Shown: one piece after another, positions 1-8,595 of the stretch
How positions within the stretch are numbered: position 1 is the first letter of the stretch
Layout: the number at the start of each line of letters is the position of its first letter
NCBI GenBank assembly: GCA_934169725.1
Contig: CAKPOF010000008.1
Span: 1-48,170, forward strand
Reading direction: 5' to 3'
Origin: an uncultured Clostridia bacterium
GTDB taxonomy: Bacteria > Bacillota > Clostridia > TANB77 > CAG-508
DNA length: 48,170 bases
Position numbers and translations under genes: made by a program
The notes under the pieces: model-generated
Seen by the model: only the letters and a program-made list of their open reading frames with translations
The model's database searches: none
Told to the model about the DNA's origin: nothing

Positions 1-96
1 AACAATATCATTTTTGTGCTCTCTTTTCAATATTTTATTTTCAATGTATTTGTGACATATCTATTTTAAACCTATAAATTAAGTATAAAATAAAAA

Positions 97-144
97 TCGC
101 ATCTTAAATACATTTGTAATTTTATTACAAAAAGTGCGACACTT
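97..144. other. AT-rich hairpins upstream of the sortase gene
   Basis: The first 266 bases hold no gene. A perfect 8-bp stem (TTTGTAAT / ATTACAAA, loop TTT) spans 113-131, enclosed by TCGCA (97-101) and TGCGA (135-139). A second small stem, AAGTG-CGA-CACTT, lies at 132-144. It may be the terminator or leader of a gene outside the window; no clear U-tract follows, so the role is open. Confidence 0.35.
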
Positions 145-160
145 ATTATTGCAATTTATA

Positions 161-198
161 AAGTACGTAAATATAAATAAAGTACGTAAATATAAATA
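161..198. repeat. two tandem 19-bp repeats in front of the sortase promoter
   Basis: The 19-base unit AAGTACGTAAATATAAATA occurs twice back to back, at 161-179 and 180-198, without a mismatch. Each copy contains the palindrome TACGTA. The second copy ends 7 bases before the -35 hexamer of the sortase gene. Two identical adjacent sites just upstream of a promoter would suit binding of an activator; a chance replication-slippage duplication is the alternative. Confidence 0.7.
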
Positions 199-205
199 AA
201 TATAT

Positions 206-233
206 TTGATTTTTGCGAAATTCATGTTATAAT
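206..233 (+). promoter_or_regulatory. sigma-A type promoter of the sortase gene
   Basis: TTGATT (206-211), a 16-base spacer and TATAAT (228-233) preceded by TG at 225-226 form an extended -10 promoter. It sits about 30 bases upstream of the preferred ATG at 267. Confidence 0.6.
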
Positions 234-266
234 ATTATAGAAAGTTTATTTTTTATGGAGAGGTTT

Positions 267-1019
267 ATGAATCAAATATTAGTAACGAAAAAATTATACA
301 TAACGCCTGAATTAAAAAAGAAAAAGAAGGCGTATAAAATTAATTTTATAGTATCTGTATTTTTTCTAATAGTATTAATGTCAGTATATATATATGCTGC
401 ATATGATAGAGATAAAGCAGAAGCAGCATCACAAGATATATTGGCAAATGCTAAAGAAAATCAAGATGATGCAACTGTTGCAGATAGTGATATGTTAATA
501 GCAGTACTAAATGATACTGATGATGATGGAACTGAGATTCCGCTAATAACATCACAACAAAATACTGGAAGCGGAAAAAACAAACAAAGACAAAAATCAC
601 AATCTGGTTATAGTTATGTGGTAGATGGAACTATAACGATTCCAAAATTAGGGATTGAGTATGGAATATTAGATGGTGATACAGATTCTGAAGCAGAAAC
701 AGAAGAATTACTAAAAATGTCGCCTGTAAAATTCCATGGACCAAATATAAATGAAGTAGGAAATTATTGTATTGTAGGTCACAATTACAGAAATAAGAGA
801 TTTTTCAGTAAAGTTCCAACATTAGTAAATGGAGATATTATTCAAATAAAAGATTCTAATGGAAAAACAGTACAATATGAGGTATATGATAAATATACTG
901 TAGATCCAACAGATGTAAGCTGTACATCACAAAATACTAAGGGACAAAAGGAGATAACGTTAATAACTTGTACAGATGATAGTAAACAAAGAGTAATTGT
1001 AAAAGCAAGAGCAATTTAA
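267..1019 (+). CDS. sortase (class D-like transpeptidase)
   Basis: A membrane-anchored cysteine transpeptidase that would attach surface proteins to peptidoglycan. The 250-residue protein has a basic N-terminus, one membrane segment at about residues 25-45, a low-complexity linker, and a sortase domain over the C-terminal ~120 residues. The active-site His lies in IVGHNYRNKRFF, the catalytic Cys in TLITC, and the Arg in the following QRVIVKAR strand. Start 267 is chosen because GGAGAGG lies 4-10 bases upstream; an in-frame TTG at 213 and ATG at 255 lack such a site. It stands alone, with its own promoter and terminator. No LPXTG-like substrate is encoded in this window, so the partner is unknown. 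The class assignment is by overall look only. Confidence 0.9.
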   Translation: MNQILVTKKLYITPELKKKKKAYKINFIVSVFFLIVLMSVYIYAAYDRDKAEAASQDILANAKENQDDATVADSDMLIAVLNDTDDDGTEIPLITSQQNTGSGKNKQRQKSQSGYSYVVDGTITIPKLGIEYGILDGDTDSEAETEELLKMSPVKFHGPNINEVGNYCIVGHNYRNKRFFSKVPTLVNGDIIQIKDSNGKTVQYEVYDKYTVDPTDVSCTSQNTKGQKEITLITCTDDSKQRVIVKARAI

Positions 1020-1030
1020 AAAATGTGTAA

Positions 1031-1056
1031 AACAAGTCATTCTGACTTGTTTTTTT
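1031..1056 (+). terminator. intrinsic terminator after the sortase gene
   Basis: A perfect 9-bp stem (AACAAGTCA / TGACTTGTT) with loop TTC is followed by a run of six T. It separates the sortase gene from gatCAB. Confidence 0.9.
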
Positions 1057-1075
1057 GATGTTTTCATTATATAAT
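1047..1075 (+). promoter_or_regulatory. probable gatCAB promoter
   Basis: TTGTTT (1047-1052), a 17-base spacer and TATAAT (1070-1075) lie 31 bases before gatC. The -35 overlaps the 3' arm of the preceding terminator. The -10 is consensus and the -35 is weak. Confidence 0.45.
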
Positions 1076-1106
1076 ATAAAGCAAATTGAATTTAGGAGAT
1101 GATAAG

Positions 1107-1394
1107 ATGCAAGTAAGTAAAGAAGAAATATTACATATTGCAAATTTGGCAAACTTAACATTAGAAGAAAATGAAGTACAAAAATATTTAGATAATTTAC
1201 AAGAAATATTAGATTTTGCTGATGTTGTAAATAAAGCTGATACAGATGATTTAGAAATTACAATAGGTGCAAATGAAGCAAAAAATGTATTTAGAAAAGA
1301 TGAGGTAGAGATATTTGAAGATAATAAAGCATTATTTGTAAATGCACCAACAGAAGAACAAAATATGTTTAAAATACCAAAAGTAATAAATTAA
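1107..1394 (+). CDS. gatC: Asp-tRNA(Asn)/Glu-tRNA(Gln) amidotransferase subunit C
   Basis: The small 95-residue subunit of the GatCAB complex, which converts misacylated Glu-tRNA(Gln) (and Asp-tRNA(Asn)) to the correct aminoacyl-tRNA. GatC wraps around and stabilises GatA. The sequence opens with the family pattern HIANLANLTLEENE and ends with the acidic tail typical of GatC. ATG 1107 is preferred over an in-frame TTG at 1086 because AGGAG (1094-1098) is spaced 8 bases from it. It is the first gene of gatC-gatA-gatB, with gatA 34 bases downstream. Confidence 0.95.
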   Translation: MQVSKEEILHIANLANLTLEENEVQKYLDNLQEILDFADVVNKADTDDLEITIGANEAKNVFRKDEVEIFEDNKALFVNAPTEEQNMFKIPKVIN

Positions 1395-1428
1395 GAGAAT
1401 AGAGCTTTAAAGAAGAGGAGGAGTTTGA

Positions 1429-2898
1429 ATGGAAATTACTGAATTAACAGTTCATGAATTACAAGAAAAATTAAAAAATAAAGAGTTAACAATTAAAGAT
1501 ATAACAAAAGCATATTCAAATAGAATTGAAGAAAAAGAAAATGATGTGCAAGCTTTTGTAACAGTTTTAAAAGATGATGCTGAAAAAGAAGCAGAAGAAT
1601 TACAAGAAAAGATTGATAATGGAGAAATAAAAGGAGATTTTGTTGGGATTCCAATAGGAATAAAAGATAATATTTGTACAAAGGGTGTAAAGACTACATG
1701 TAGTTCAAAAATGTTAGAAAATTTTATTTCACCATATAATGCAACAGTAATGGAAAAAATAAATGATAACCATATGATAAATTTAGGAAAATTAAATATG
1801 GATGAGTTTGCAATGGGTGGTTCAACAGAATATTCATATTTTAAAAAGACAAGAAATCCATGGGATTTAAATAGAGTTCCTGGTGGGTCTTCAGGTGGAA
1901 GTGCAGCAGCTGTTGCAGCTAATATGGTACCATGGGCATTAGGAAGTGATACTGGTGGTTCAATCAGACAACCAGCAAGTTTTTGCGGAGTAGTAGGATT
2001 AAAACCTACATATGGACTAGTTTCAAGATATGGATTAGTTGCATTTGCTTCATCATTAGATCAAATAGGACCAATAACAAAAGATGTTAGAGATTCTGCA
2101 ATGCTATTAAATATAATAGCAGGACATGATAAAAAAGATACAACATCTGTAGACATGGAGAAAAAAGATTATACAAAATGTCTAAAAAATGATGTAAAAG
2201 GTTTAAAAATAGGTGTTCCTAAAGAGTTTTTTGCTGAAGGAATAAATGAAGAAGTAAAAACAAAATTAAATGAGGCAATTGAAAGATATAAGAATTTAGG
2301 AGCAGAAATTGAAGAATTTTCATTAGATGTTGCTAAATATTCATTAGCCTCTTATTATATTATTGCTTGTGCTGAAGCAAGTTCAAATTTAGGTAGATTT
2401 GATGGGATTAGATATACATATAGAACAAAAGAATTTAAAAATTTAAAAGAATTATATAGAAAATCAAGAAGTGAAGGTTTTGGTGCTGAAGTAAAGAGAA
2501 GAATTATACTTGGAACTTATGTGTTATCTTCAGGATATTATGATGCTTATTACAAAAAAGCTCAAAAGGTTCGTACATTAGTTATGAATGAGTTTAATAA
2601 AGCATTTGAAAAATATGATGTTATATTAACACCAACATCTCCAACAGTAAGTTTTGAAATTGGTTCAAAGTCTGACAATCCATTAGAAATGTATTTGGCT
2701 GATATATGTACAGTATCTGTAAACATTGCTGGACTTCCAGGAATATCTATACCTTGTGGAGTTGATAAAGAGGGAATGCCAATAGGAATGCAATTAATAG
2801 GAAATAAATTCTGTGAAGAAACAATTTTAAATGCAGCATATACATTTGAGCAAGATTTAAAATTTAGAGAAACATATAAACCAGAATTTAAGAAATAA
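1429..2898 (+). CDS. gatA: Asp-tRNA(Asn)/Glu-tRNA(Gln) amidotransferase subunit A
   Basis: The glutaminase (amidase) subunit of GatCAB, which releases ammonia from glutamine for transfer to the tRNA-bound acid. It has 489 residues, the usual family length. The amidase signature is complete: the catalytic Lys is in GIPIGIKDN, and the Gly/Ser-rich stretch PGGSSGGSAAAVAA with DTGGSIRQPA supplies the Ser-cisSer-Lys triad. A strong AGGAGGAG site precedes the ATG. gatB follows after 15 bases with its own GAGGAGG site, so the three subunits should be made together. Confidence 0.98.
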   Translation: MEITELTVHELQEKLKNKELTIKDITKAYSNRIEEKENDVQAFVTVLKDDAEKEAEELQEKIDNGEIKGDFVGIPIGIKDNICTKGVKTTCSSKMLENFISPYNATVMEKINDNHMINLGKLNMDEFAMGGSTEYSYFKKTRNPWDLNRVPGGSSGGSAAAVAANMVPWALGSDTGGSIRQPASFCGVVGLKPTYGLVSRYGLVAFASSLDQIGPITKDVRDSAMLLNIIAGHDKKDTTSVDMEKKDYTKCLKNDVKGLKIGVPKEFFAEGINEEVKTKLNEAIERYKNLGAEIEEFSLDVAKYSLASYYIIACAEASSNLGRFDGIRYTYRTKEFKNLKELYRKSRSEGFGAEVKRRIILGTYVLSSGYYDAYYKKAQKVRTLVMNEFNKAFEKYDVILTPTSPTVSFEIGSKSDNPLEMYLADICTVSVNIAGLPGISIPCGVDKEGMPIGMQLIGNKFCEETILNAAYTFEQDLKFRETYKPEFKK

Positions 2899-2913
2899 AG
2901 AGGAGGAAAATAA

Positions 2914-4350
2914 ATGTCTAGAGAAAATTATGAAGTAATAATAGGGCTAGAAGTTCATGCCGAACTTTCAACAAAAACAAAAATATTTTGTTCTTGTCCA
3001 ACAACTTTTGGAGCAGCTCCAAATACTCATACATGTCCTATTTGTATGGCAATGCCAGGTACATTACCTGTACTAAATGAAAAAGTTGTTGAATATGCAG
3101 TAAAAGCAGGATTAGCAACAAATTGCGAAATTTCAAGAAATAGTAAAAATGATAGAAAAAACTATTTTTATCCAGATTTACCAAAAGCATATCAAATATC
3201 ACAATTTGATCAACCTTTGTGTGAACATGGATATGTAGAAATAGAAACAAGTGAAGGAAAGAAAAAAATAAGATTAACAAGAATCCATATAGAAGAGGAT
3301 GCAGGAAAATTAAATCATGATGAATTTGCAGGTGGAAGTTTAGTTGATTTAAATAGAGCGGGAGTTCCTCTTATAGAAATTGTTTCTGAACCAGATTTAA
3401 GAGGTAGTGAAGAGGTTGAAGCATATCTAAAAAAATTAAAATCTATATTAGAATATATTGAAGTATCAGATTGTAAAATGCAAGAAGGTTCATTAAGAGC
3501 AGATGTTAATGTTTCAGTAAGAAAAAAAGGAGATACAAAACTTGGAACACGTACAGAAATGAAAAATATGAATTCTTTCAAAAGCATTACAAGAGCAATA
3601 GAATATGAAGTAGATAGACAAATAGATGTTATTGAAGATGGTGGAGAAGTAGAACAAGAAACATTAAGATGGGATGATGTATCTGGAAAAACATTTCCAA
3701 TGAGAGATAAAGAAGATGCTCAAGATTACAGATATTTTCCTGATCCAGATTTAGTTGCAATTAAGCTTTCAGAAGAATATATAGAAAATATCAAAAATAC
3801 ATTACCAGAATTACCAGAAAGTAGAAGAGAAAGATATTTGAAAGATTATGGATTATCAGAAAAAGATGCTAATATTATTACAGCTTCAAAATATTTATCA
3901 GATTTATTTGAAGGAGCAATAAAAGTATGTAATAATCCAAAAGCTGTAAATAACTGGATTATATCTGATATTTCAAGAATATTAAATGAAACTGAAATGG
4001 AACCAATTCAAATTCCATTTGACAGTAAACAATTAGGAAATTTAATTATATTAATAGATAAAGGAACAATAAGTTCTAGCATTGCTAAGAAAGTCTTAGA
4101 AGAGTTATTTGAAAATCCTAGAGATCCTGAAGAAATAATAAAAGAAAAAGGATGGATACAAATATCTGATGAAGGAGCAATAAAAGAAGTGGTATTAAAA
4201 GTATTAGAAGCTAATCCACAATCTGTTGCAGATTATAAAGCTGGCAAAGAAAAAGCAATAGGATTTTTAGTTGGACAAGCTATGAAAGCAACAAAAGGAA
4301 AAGCTAATCCACAAATGTTAAATGAAATGTTTAAAAAAGAAATTAAATAA
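2914..4350 (+). CDS. gatB: Asp-tRNA(Asn)/Glu-tRNA(Gln) amidotransferase subunit B
   Basis: The tRNA-binding and kinase-like subunit of GatCAB, which activates the misacylated tRNA and accepts the ammonia channelled from GatA. It has 478 residues. The start VIIGLEVHAEL, the cysteine-rich zinc region (CSCPTTFG, CPICMAMPG), the conserved DLNRAGVPLIEIVSEPD and DYRYFPDPDL are all present, and a helical YqeY-like tail covers about residues 330-478. It is the last gene of the operon and is followed by an intrinsic terminator. Confidence 0.98.
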   Translation: MSRENYEVIIGLEVHAELSTKTKIFCSCPTTFGAAPNTHTCPICMAMPGTLPVLNEKVVEYAVKAGLATNCEISRNSKNDRKNYFYPDLPKAYQISQFDQPLCEHGYVEIETSEGKKKIRLTRIHIEEDAGKLNHDEFAGGSLVDLNRAGVPLIEIVSEPDLRGSEEVEAYLKKLKSILEYIEVSDCKMQEGSLRADVNVSVRKKGDTKLGTRTEMKNMNSFKSITRAIEYEVDRQIDVIEDGGEVEQETLRWDDVSGKTFPMRDKEDAQDYRYFPDPDLVAIKLSEEYIENIKNTLPELPESRRERYLKDYGLSEKDANIITASKYLSDLFEGAIKVCNNPKAVNNWIISDISRILNETEMEPIQIPFDSKQLGNLIILIDKGTISSSIAKKVLEELFENPRDPEEIIKEKGWIQISDEGAIKEVVLKVLEANPQSVADYKAGKEKAIGFLVGQAMKATKGKANPQMLNEMFKKEIK

Positions 4351-4352
4351 TA

Positions 4353-4401
4353 TAAAAAATGGAGAGAAAACTAGTAAATTCGAGTTTTTATCTCTATTTT
4401 T
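4353..4401 (+). terminator. terminator of the gatCAB operon
   Basis: A long imperfect hairpin: AAAAAATGGAGAGAAAACT pairs with AGTTTTTATCTCTATTTTTT around the loop AGTAAATTCG, with one G-T pair and one bulge, ending in a T-rich tract. Confidence 0.8.
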
Positions 4402-4424
4402 TATATTATTTTTTTCATAATAAA

Positions 4425-4640
4425 GTTATAATTCACAGTTTGTAAAATAAATCTATTTTAAATTTAATAATATATTGTTTTGAAATACCCGCGTAAGCAA
4501 TCAAACGAACGTTAGTGAGTGCGAATTGGAGCAAACTACATACTAGTAATTTTAATATGTGGTTTGCGACACCAAGGTATGAAAAAACAATATATTATTA
4601 AATTTTTATAAGTTAAATATTTTGAGATGTGAATTGTAAC
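4425..4640 (+). mobile_element. MITE-like element, copy A
   Basis: A 216-bp non-coding element. Its ends, GTTATAATTCACA (4425-4437) and TGTGAATTGTAAC (4628-4640), are inverted repeats. It is flanked by a perfect 8-bp direct repeat ATAATAAA (4417-4424 and 4641-4648), as expected of a target-site duplication. Inside, 21-bp inverted repeats (4461-4481 and 4584-4604) surround a 102-bp core (4482-4583) that can itself fold (GCAAACTACATA with TATGTGGTTTGC). The same element is at 44012-44225 with the core in the opposite orientation. No transposase is encoded, so it would need one in trans. It fills most of the 407-base gap between gatB and the phosphatase gene. Confidence 0.85.
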
Positions 4641-4678
4641 ATAATAAAAAGAAAAACTATTAAAATTTACTAAAGCAA

Positions 4679-4707
4679 TTGCAAAAAAATTAAAGTTATG
4701 ATATAAA
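4679..4707 (+). promoter_or_regulatory. probable promoter of the prpC-prkC genes
   Basis: TTGCAA (4679-4684), a 17-base spacer and TATAAA (4702-4707) preceded by TGA give an extended -10 promoter, about 50 bases before the phosphatase ATG and downstream of MITE copy A. Confidence 0.5.
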
Positions 4708-4757
4708 TTATACAAGTAAAATTTTATGAAAAAAACAAGAGAAAACGAGGTGAAAAC

Positions 4758-5492
4758 ATGATCAAGGCTTATGCAAAATCAGATATAGGAAAAGTTAGAG
4801 AAATTAATCAAGATTATTACTACATTTCTAATTCATTAGATGAAGTACAATTATATATGTTAGCAGATGGAATGGGAGGATATAAAGGTGGAGAAATTGC
4901 AAGTAAACTTGCTGTTTTATCAGCTAAGAGCTATATAGAAAATAATTTCAAAGATGTTCCTAAAGACAAAGAAAGTATTATACAATTGGTTGCAAGTAGT
5001 ATGGAATATGCCAATATGGTTGTATATGAAAAATCAAAAGAAAATGAAGAACTAGAGAATATGGGTACTACTTTGGAAATTTGTTTAATATATAATAATA
5101 GGGCCTTTATAGGTCATGTTGGAGATAGTAGAATATATAGAATTCGTAAGGAATTTATGCGAAAATTAACACAAGACCATAGTTATGTGCAAAAATTAGT
5201 AAAAGATGGAACAATAACACAAGAACAAGCTGCACATCACCCACAAAAAAATATGTTGATGAAAGCACTGGGATGTAATGCATTTGTAGAACCAGATGTT
5301 ATGGTAAAAGGTTTTTTGAAAGATGATATATTAATAATTAATTCAGATGGGTTAACAAACTTAGTACCACAAGAGGAAATATTTAAATTAGCTAAAAAAG
5401 ATATAGAACAAGCCCCAAAAGAATTGGTTAAAATTGCAAATGATAATGGTGGATATGACAATATTACAGTTATTGTAATAAAAAACATATGA
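4758..5492 (+). CDS. prpC: PP2C-type Ser/Thr protein phosphatase (Stp1/PrpC)
   Basis: A soluble metal-dependent phosphatase that reverses phosphorylation by the PASTA kinase encoded next to it. All PP2C motifs are visible in 244 residues: IGKVREINQD near the N-terminus (metal Asp), LADGMGGYKGGE, the GTT turn, GHVGDSRIYR, LTQDHSYVQ, and the C-terminal DNGGYDNITVIVI. A GAGGTG site precedes the ATG. The pairing prpC-prkC-rsgA-rpe is the conserved Firmicutes order. In related bacteria the pair controls cell-wall growth, stationary phase and spore germination. Confidence 0.96.
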   Translation: MIKAYAKSDIGKVREINQDYYYISNSLDEVQLYMLADGMGGYKGGEIASKLAVLSAKSYIENNFKDVPKDKESIIQLVASSMEYANMVVYEKSKENEELENMGTTLEICLIYNNRAFIGHVGDSRIYRIRKEFMRKLTQDHSYVQKLVKDGTITQEQAAHHPQKNMLMKALGCNAFVEPDVMVKGFLKDDILIINSDGLTNLVPQEEIFKLAKKDIEQAPKELVKIANDNGGYDNITVIVIKNI

Positions 5493-5539
5493 TTACTATG
5501 AACAATCTACATATTAACACATATTAAGGAGAGATAAAT

Positions 5540-7541
5540 ATGATTTTAGAAGGAAAAATATTAGGGAATAGATATGAGATTATCGAAAAAGTAGGTAATC
5601 GGAGGTATGGCTATAGTATATAGAGCAGAAGATAAAGTGTTAAAAAGGGAAGTAGCTGTAAAAGTTTTAAAAGATGAGTTTACTACTGATGATGAATTTA
5701 TAAAAAGATTTGAGATAGAAGCTCAGTCAGCAGCAAGACTTACACATCCTAATATTGTATCTATTTATGATGTTGGTTCAGAAGACAACTTATATTATAT
5801 TGTTATGGAATTGATAAGAGGAAAAACTTTAAAAGAAATTATAGTAGAAGAAAGAGGGCCTCTTCCATGGAAATGGTCAGTAAATGTGGCTATGCAAATA
5901 GCTTCTGCATTAGAAATGGCACATAAAAATAATATTATACATAGAGATATAAAACCACATAATATAATAATAACAGAAGATGGAATAGCAAAGGTAACAG
6001 ATTTTGGAATTGCAAAAGCAGTTTCAAATTCAACAATAACAGCATTTGGAACAACATTAGGGTCAGTACATTATTTTTCACCAGAACATGCTAGAGGAGG
6101 ATATACAGATGCAAAATCTGATTTATATTCTTTGGGAGTGGTTATGTATGAAATGGTAACAGGAAGAGTACCTTTTGATGCGGATACACCAGTGTCTGTA
6201 GCATTGAAACATATGCAAGAAGAACCTGAGGAACCAATAGAGTTAAACCCTAATTTACCATCAGCAGTTAACAAAATTATAATGAAAGCATTAAAAAAAG
6301 ACACAACATTGAGATATCAAACAGCAACTGATATGCTTGTAGATTTAAAGAAATCATTAAAAAATCCAACAGGAGATTTTGTTGATGATACAGAATATGA
6401 TCCAACAGCGAAAACACAAAAAATTAACACAGATGAGTATAATAATAAAAACAATAAAGATAATAAAAATAATAAGAAAAAAGAAAATAAATTAAAACAG
6501 TTTATAAAAAATCATAAAGTAGCTAGTGCTATTATTGGATTAATTTTATTATTTGCAATAAGCTTAGGTGGAACACTTGCATACTTCAATTTGACAAACC
6601 CTAATGAGGTAAATCAACCAAATGTTGTAGGTATGTCGAAAGATGAAGCACAAAAAACAGTAGAAGATGCAAAACTAAAGTTAGATGTTGCAAGTGAAGA
6701 GTATAATAAAGATGTACCTGAAGGTTATATAATTTCTCAAAAAGTAGAGGGGGATTTAGGAGATTTTACAACAACACCATCAACAGACAAGAAGATAAAA
6801 GAAGGAAGTACAATAAAGGTAGTTGTAAGTAAAGGACAAGAAAAAACAACAGTACCTAAAGTAGTTGGAATGAAGCAAGAAGAAGCAGTAAAAGAATTAG
6901 AAGATGCAAATTTAAAAGCTGAAATTGTAGAGGAAACAAGTAAAAAAGTTGAAGAAGGATATGTAATAAGTCAAGAAACAGATGCAAATTCAGAAGCATT
7001 TGCTGGAGATACTGTAAAAATACATGTAAGTAAGGGAACAGGAATTAAACAAGTAAATGTTGTAAGTGTAATAGGGCAAGATGAAGAAACTGCTAAAACA
7101 ACATTAACAAATTTAGGATTAAAAGTTAATGTAACTTATGCAACAAGTACAAGTGATAATGGAAAAGTAACAAAACAAAGTATAGATGCAGGCAAAACAG
7201 TAGATGAAGGAACATCAGTTACAATAACAGTAAATAAAGTAGCTGAAAACAAAAATTTAACAGTAAACATTAATGTTAAATCAATTACTGGAGGATATAC
7301 AGAAAGTGATTCAAATAATACAACTGAAAATACAAGCAAAAAAGTTAATATTAAAGTAAATAATGAGACAAGAACGGGAATAGATAAAAATAAATCAGAT
7401 TATTCTGTATCATTATCAGGAAAAGATGGAGAAAATACTAGTATAACAGTAACAATTACAGATCCAAATACTGGAGCTACTATATATTCTTCAACAAAAA
7501 CAATAACATATGGTACACAAGATGCAATATCATTTAGTTAA
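5540..7541 (+). pseudogene. prkC: PASTA-domain Ser/Thr protein kinase, frameshifted in the glycine-rich loop
   Basis: A membrane eukaryotic-type kinase sensing muropeptides or lipid II. Translation starts at ATG 5540 (AAGGAGAG upstream) with MILEGKILGNRYEIIEKVGN, then one extra C at 5600 shifts the frame and a TAG follows at 5621-5623. Removing that C gives the expected GNGGMAIVYRA P-loop and an uninterrupted 666-residue protein. The rest is intact: VAVKVL lysine, HRDIKPHN catalytic loop, DFGIAK, the activation segment GSVHYFSPE, a membrane helix at about residues 327-350, then three PASTA repeats (each with VVG/VIG near its start) and a C-terminal domain rich in Thr/Asn. The only downstream start, ATG 5607, would remove the ATP-binding loop. 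Either the gene is inactivated or the base is a sequence error; a similar insertion breaks recD2 at 47194. Confidence 0.85.
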
Positions 7542-7584
7542 AAGTAGTAAATAAATAGAAAATAATTTATATTATTTGAAAGTA

Positions 7585-7629
7585 AACTCTATTTGTTAGA
7601 TCAAAATCTAATAAGTAGAGTTCGTTTTA
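7585..7629 (+). terminator. terminator after prkC
   Basis: A two-part stem: AACTCTA (7585-7591) pairs with TAGAGTT (7616-7622), and the inner TTAGAT (7596-7601) pairs with ATCTAA (7606-7611). CGTTTTAT follows. The internal loop is small. Confidence 0.65.
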
Positions 7630-7713
7630 TATAATGGGCAAGTGATACTTTCCTATCTATCAACTATACCAATTAATGAAAAAGTGTAGTATAATATAAA
7701 AGAGAGGTGAAAA

Positions 7714-8595
7714 ATGCAAGGAAAAATAATAGAAAATATATCAAATTTATATAAAGTAGAAGTAAACAAAGAAATATATGAAGCAACAGCAAGAGGAAAA
7801 TTTAAAAAAGATGAAATAAGCCCAGTGGTTGGAGATAATGTAGAAATACAAGTAATAAATGAGCAAGAGAAAAAAGCAGTAATAAATAAAATAGAAGAAA
7901 GAGACGTATATATAAAAAGACCTAAATTGGCGAATATATCACAAATAGTATTAGTACTTTCAAGTAAGCACCCAAAACCTGATTTATTAATGCTAGATAA
8001 ACAGTTAGCTTTTGCGGAATTAATGGGAATAAAAGCTATAATAGTTTTAAATAAAATTGATTTAGATAAAGACAAAAGTTTTGGAATGATAAAAGAAATA
8101 TATCAAGACATAGGATATACAGTAATTGAAACTGAAGCAAAAAATAAAAAAGGAATAGAAAAATTAAATGAATATTTAAAAGATAATATAAATGCTTTTT
8201 CAGGAAATTCGGGAGTTGGAAAATCAACATTAATAAATGCTATATTTAATAATGAAATGACACAAGAAGGAGAGATAAGCAAAAGAAATAGAAGAGGAAA
8301 AAATACAACAACAGCAACTAAACTGTATGAAATAGATAATAATACATATATAGCCGATACACCGGGATTTTCAACTTTTGATATTTCAGAAATAGCAAGT
8401 AAAGACTTGTATAAATATTTTAGAGAATTTAAAGAATATGAAAAACAATGTGAGTTTGTTGGATGTACACATATAAAAGAAGAAAATTGCGGAATAAAAA
8501 AAGCGTTAAAAGATGGAAAAATAAATAAAAACAGATATGAAAGATTTTGCAAAATTTATAATGAACTAAAAGAAAAGGAGGAAAGAAAATGGTAG
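7714..8595 (+). CDS. rsgA: ribosome small-subunit-dependent GTPase A
   Basis: A circularly permuted GTPase that checks late maturation of the 30S subunit. In 293 residues the motif order is G4 (VLNKIDLD) before G1 (GNSGVGKSTLINAI) and G3 (DTPGFSTF), the hallmark of RsgA/YjeQ. An N-terminal OB-fold (residues ~1-65) and a C-terminal zinc knuckle (CEFVGCTHIKEENC) complete it. A GAGAGGTG site precedes the ATG, and TATAAT at 7690-7695 may be its own -10. It overlaps rpe by 7 bases, so the two are translationally coupled. In B. subtilis the homologue is a PrkC substrate, which fits the neighbourhood. Confidence 0.97.
   Translation: MQGKIIENISNLYKVEVNKEIYEATARGKFKKDEISPVVGDNVEIQVINEQEKKAVINKIEERDVYIKRPKLANISQIVLVLSSKHPKPDLLMLDKQLAFAELMGIKAIIVLNKIDLDKDKSFGMIKEIYQDIGYTVIETEAKNKKGIEKLNEYLKDNINAFSGNSGVGKSTLINAIFNNEMTQEGEISKRNRRGKNTTTATKLYEIDNNTYIADTPGFSTFDISEIASKDLYKYFREFKEYEKQCEFVGCTHIKEENCGIKKALKDGKINKNRYERFCKIYNELKEKEERKW

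Noticed and set aside
161..198. The 19-bp tandem repeat as a CRISPR fragment
   Set aside because: The copies are directly adjacent, with no spacer, and no cas gene is present.
5607..7541. Kinase gene starting at ATG 5607
   Set aside because: That start would remove the ATP-binding glycine loop; the missing residues are encoded upstream in another frame, so this is a frameshift and not a short kinase.
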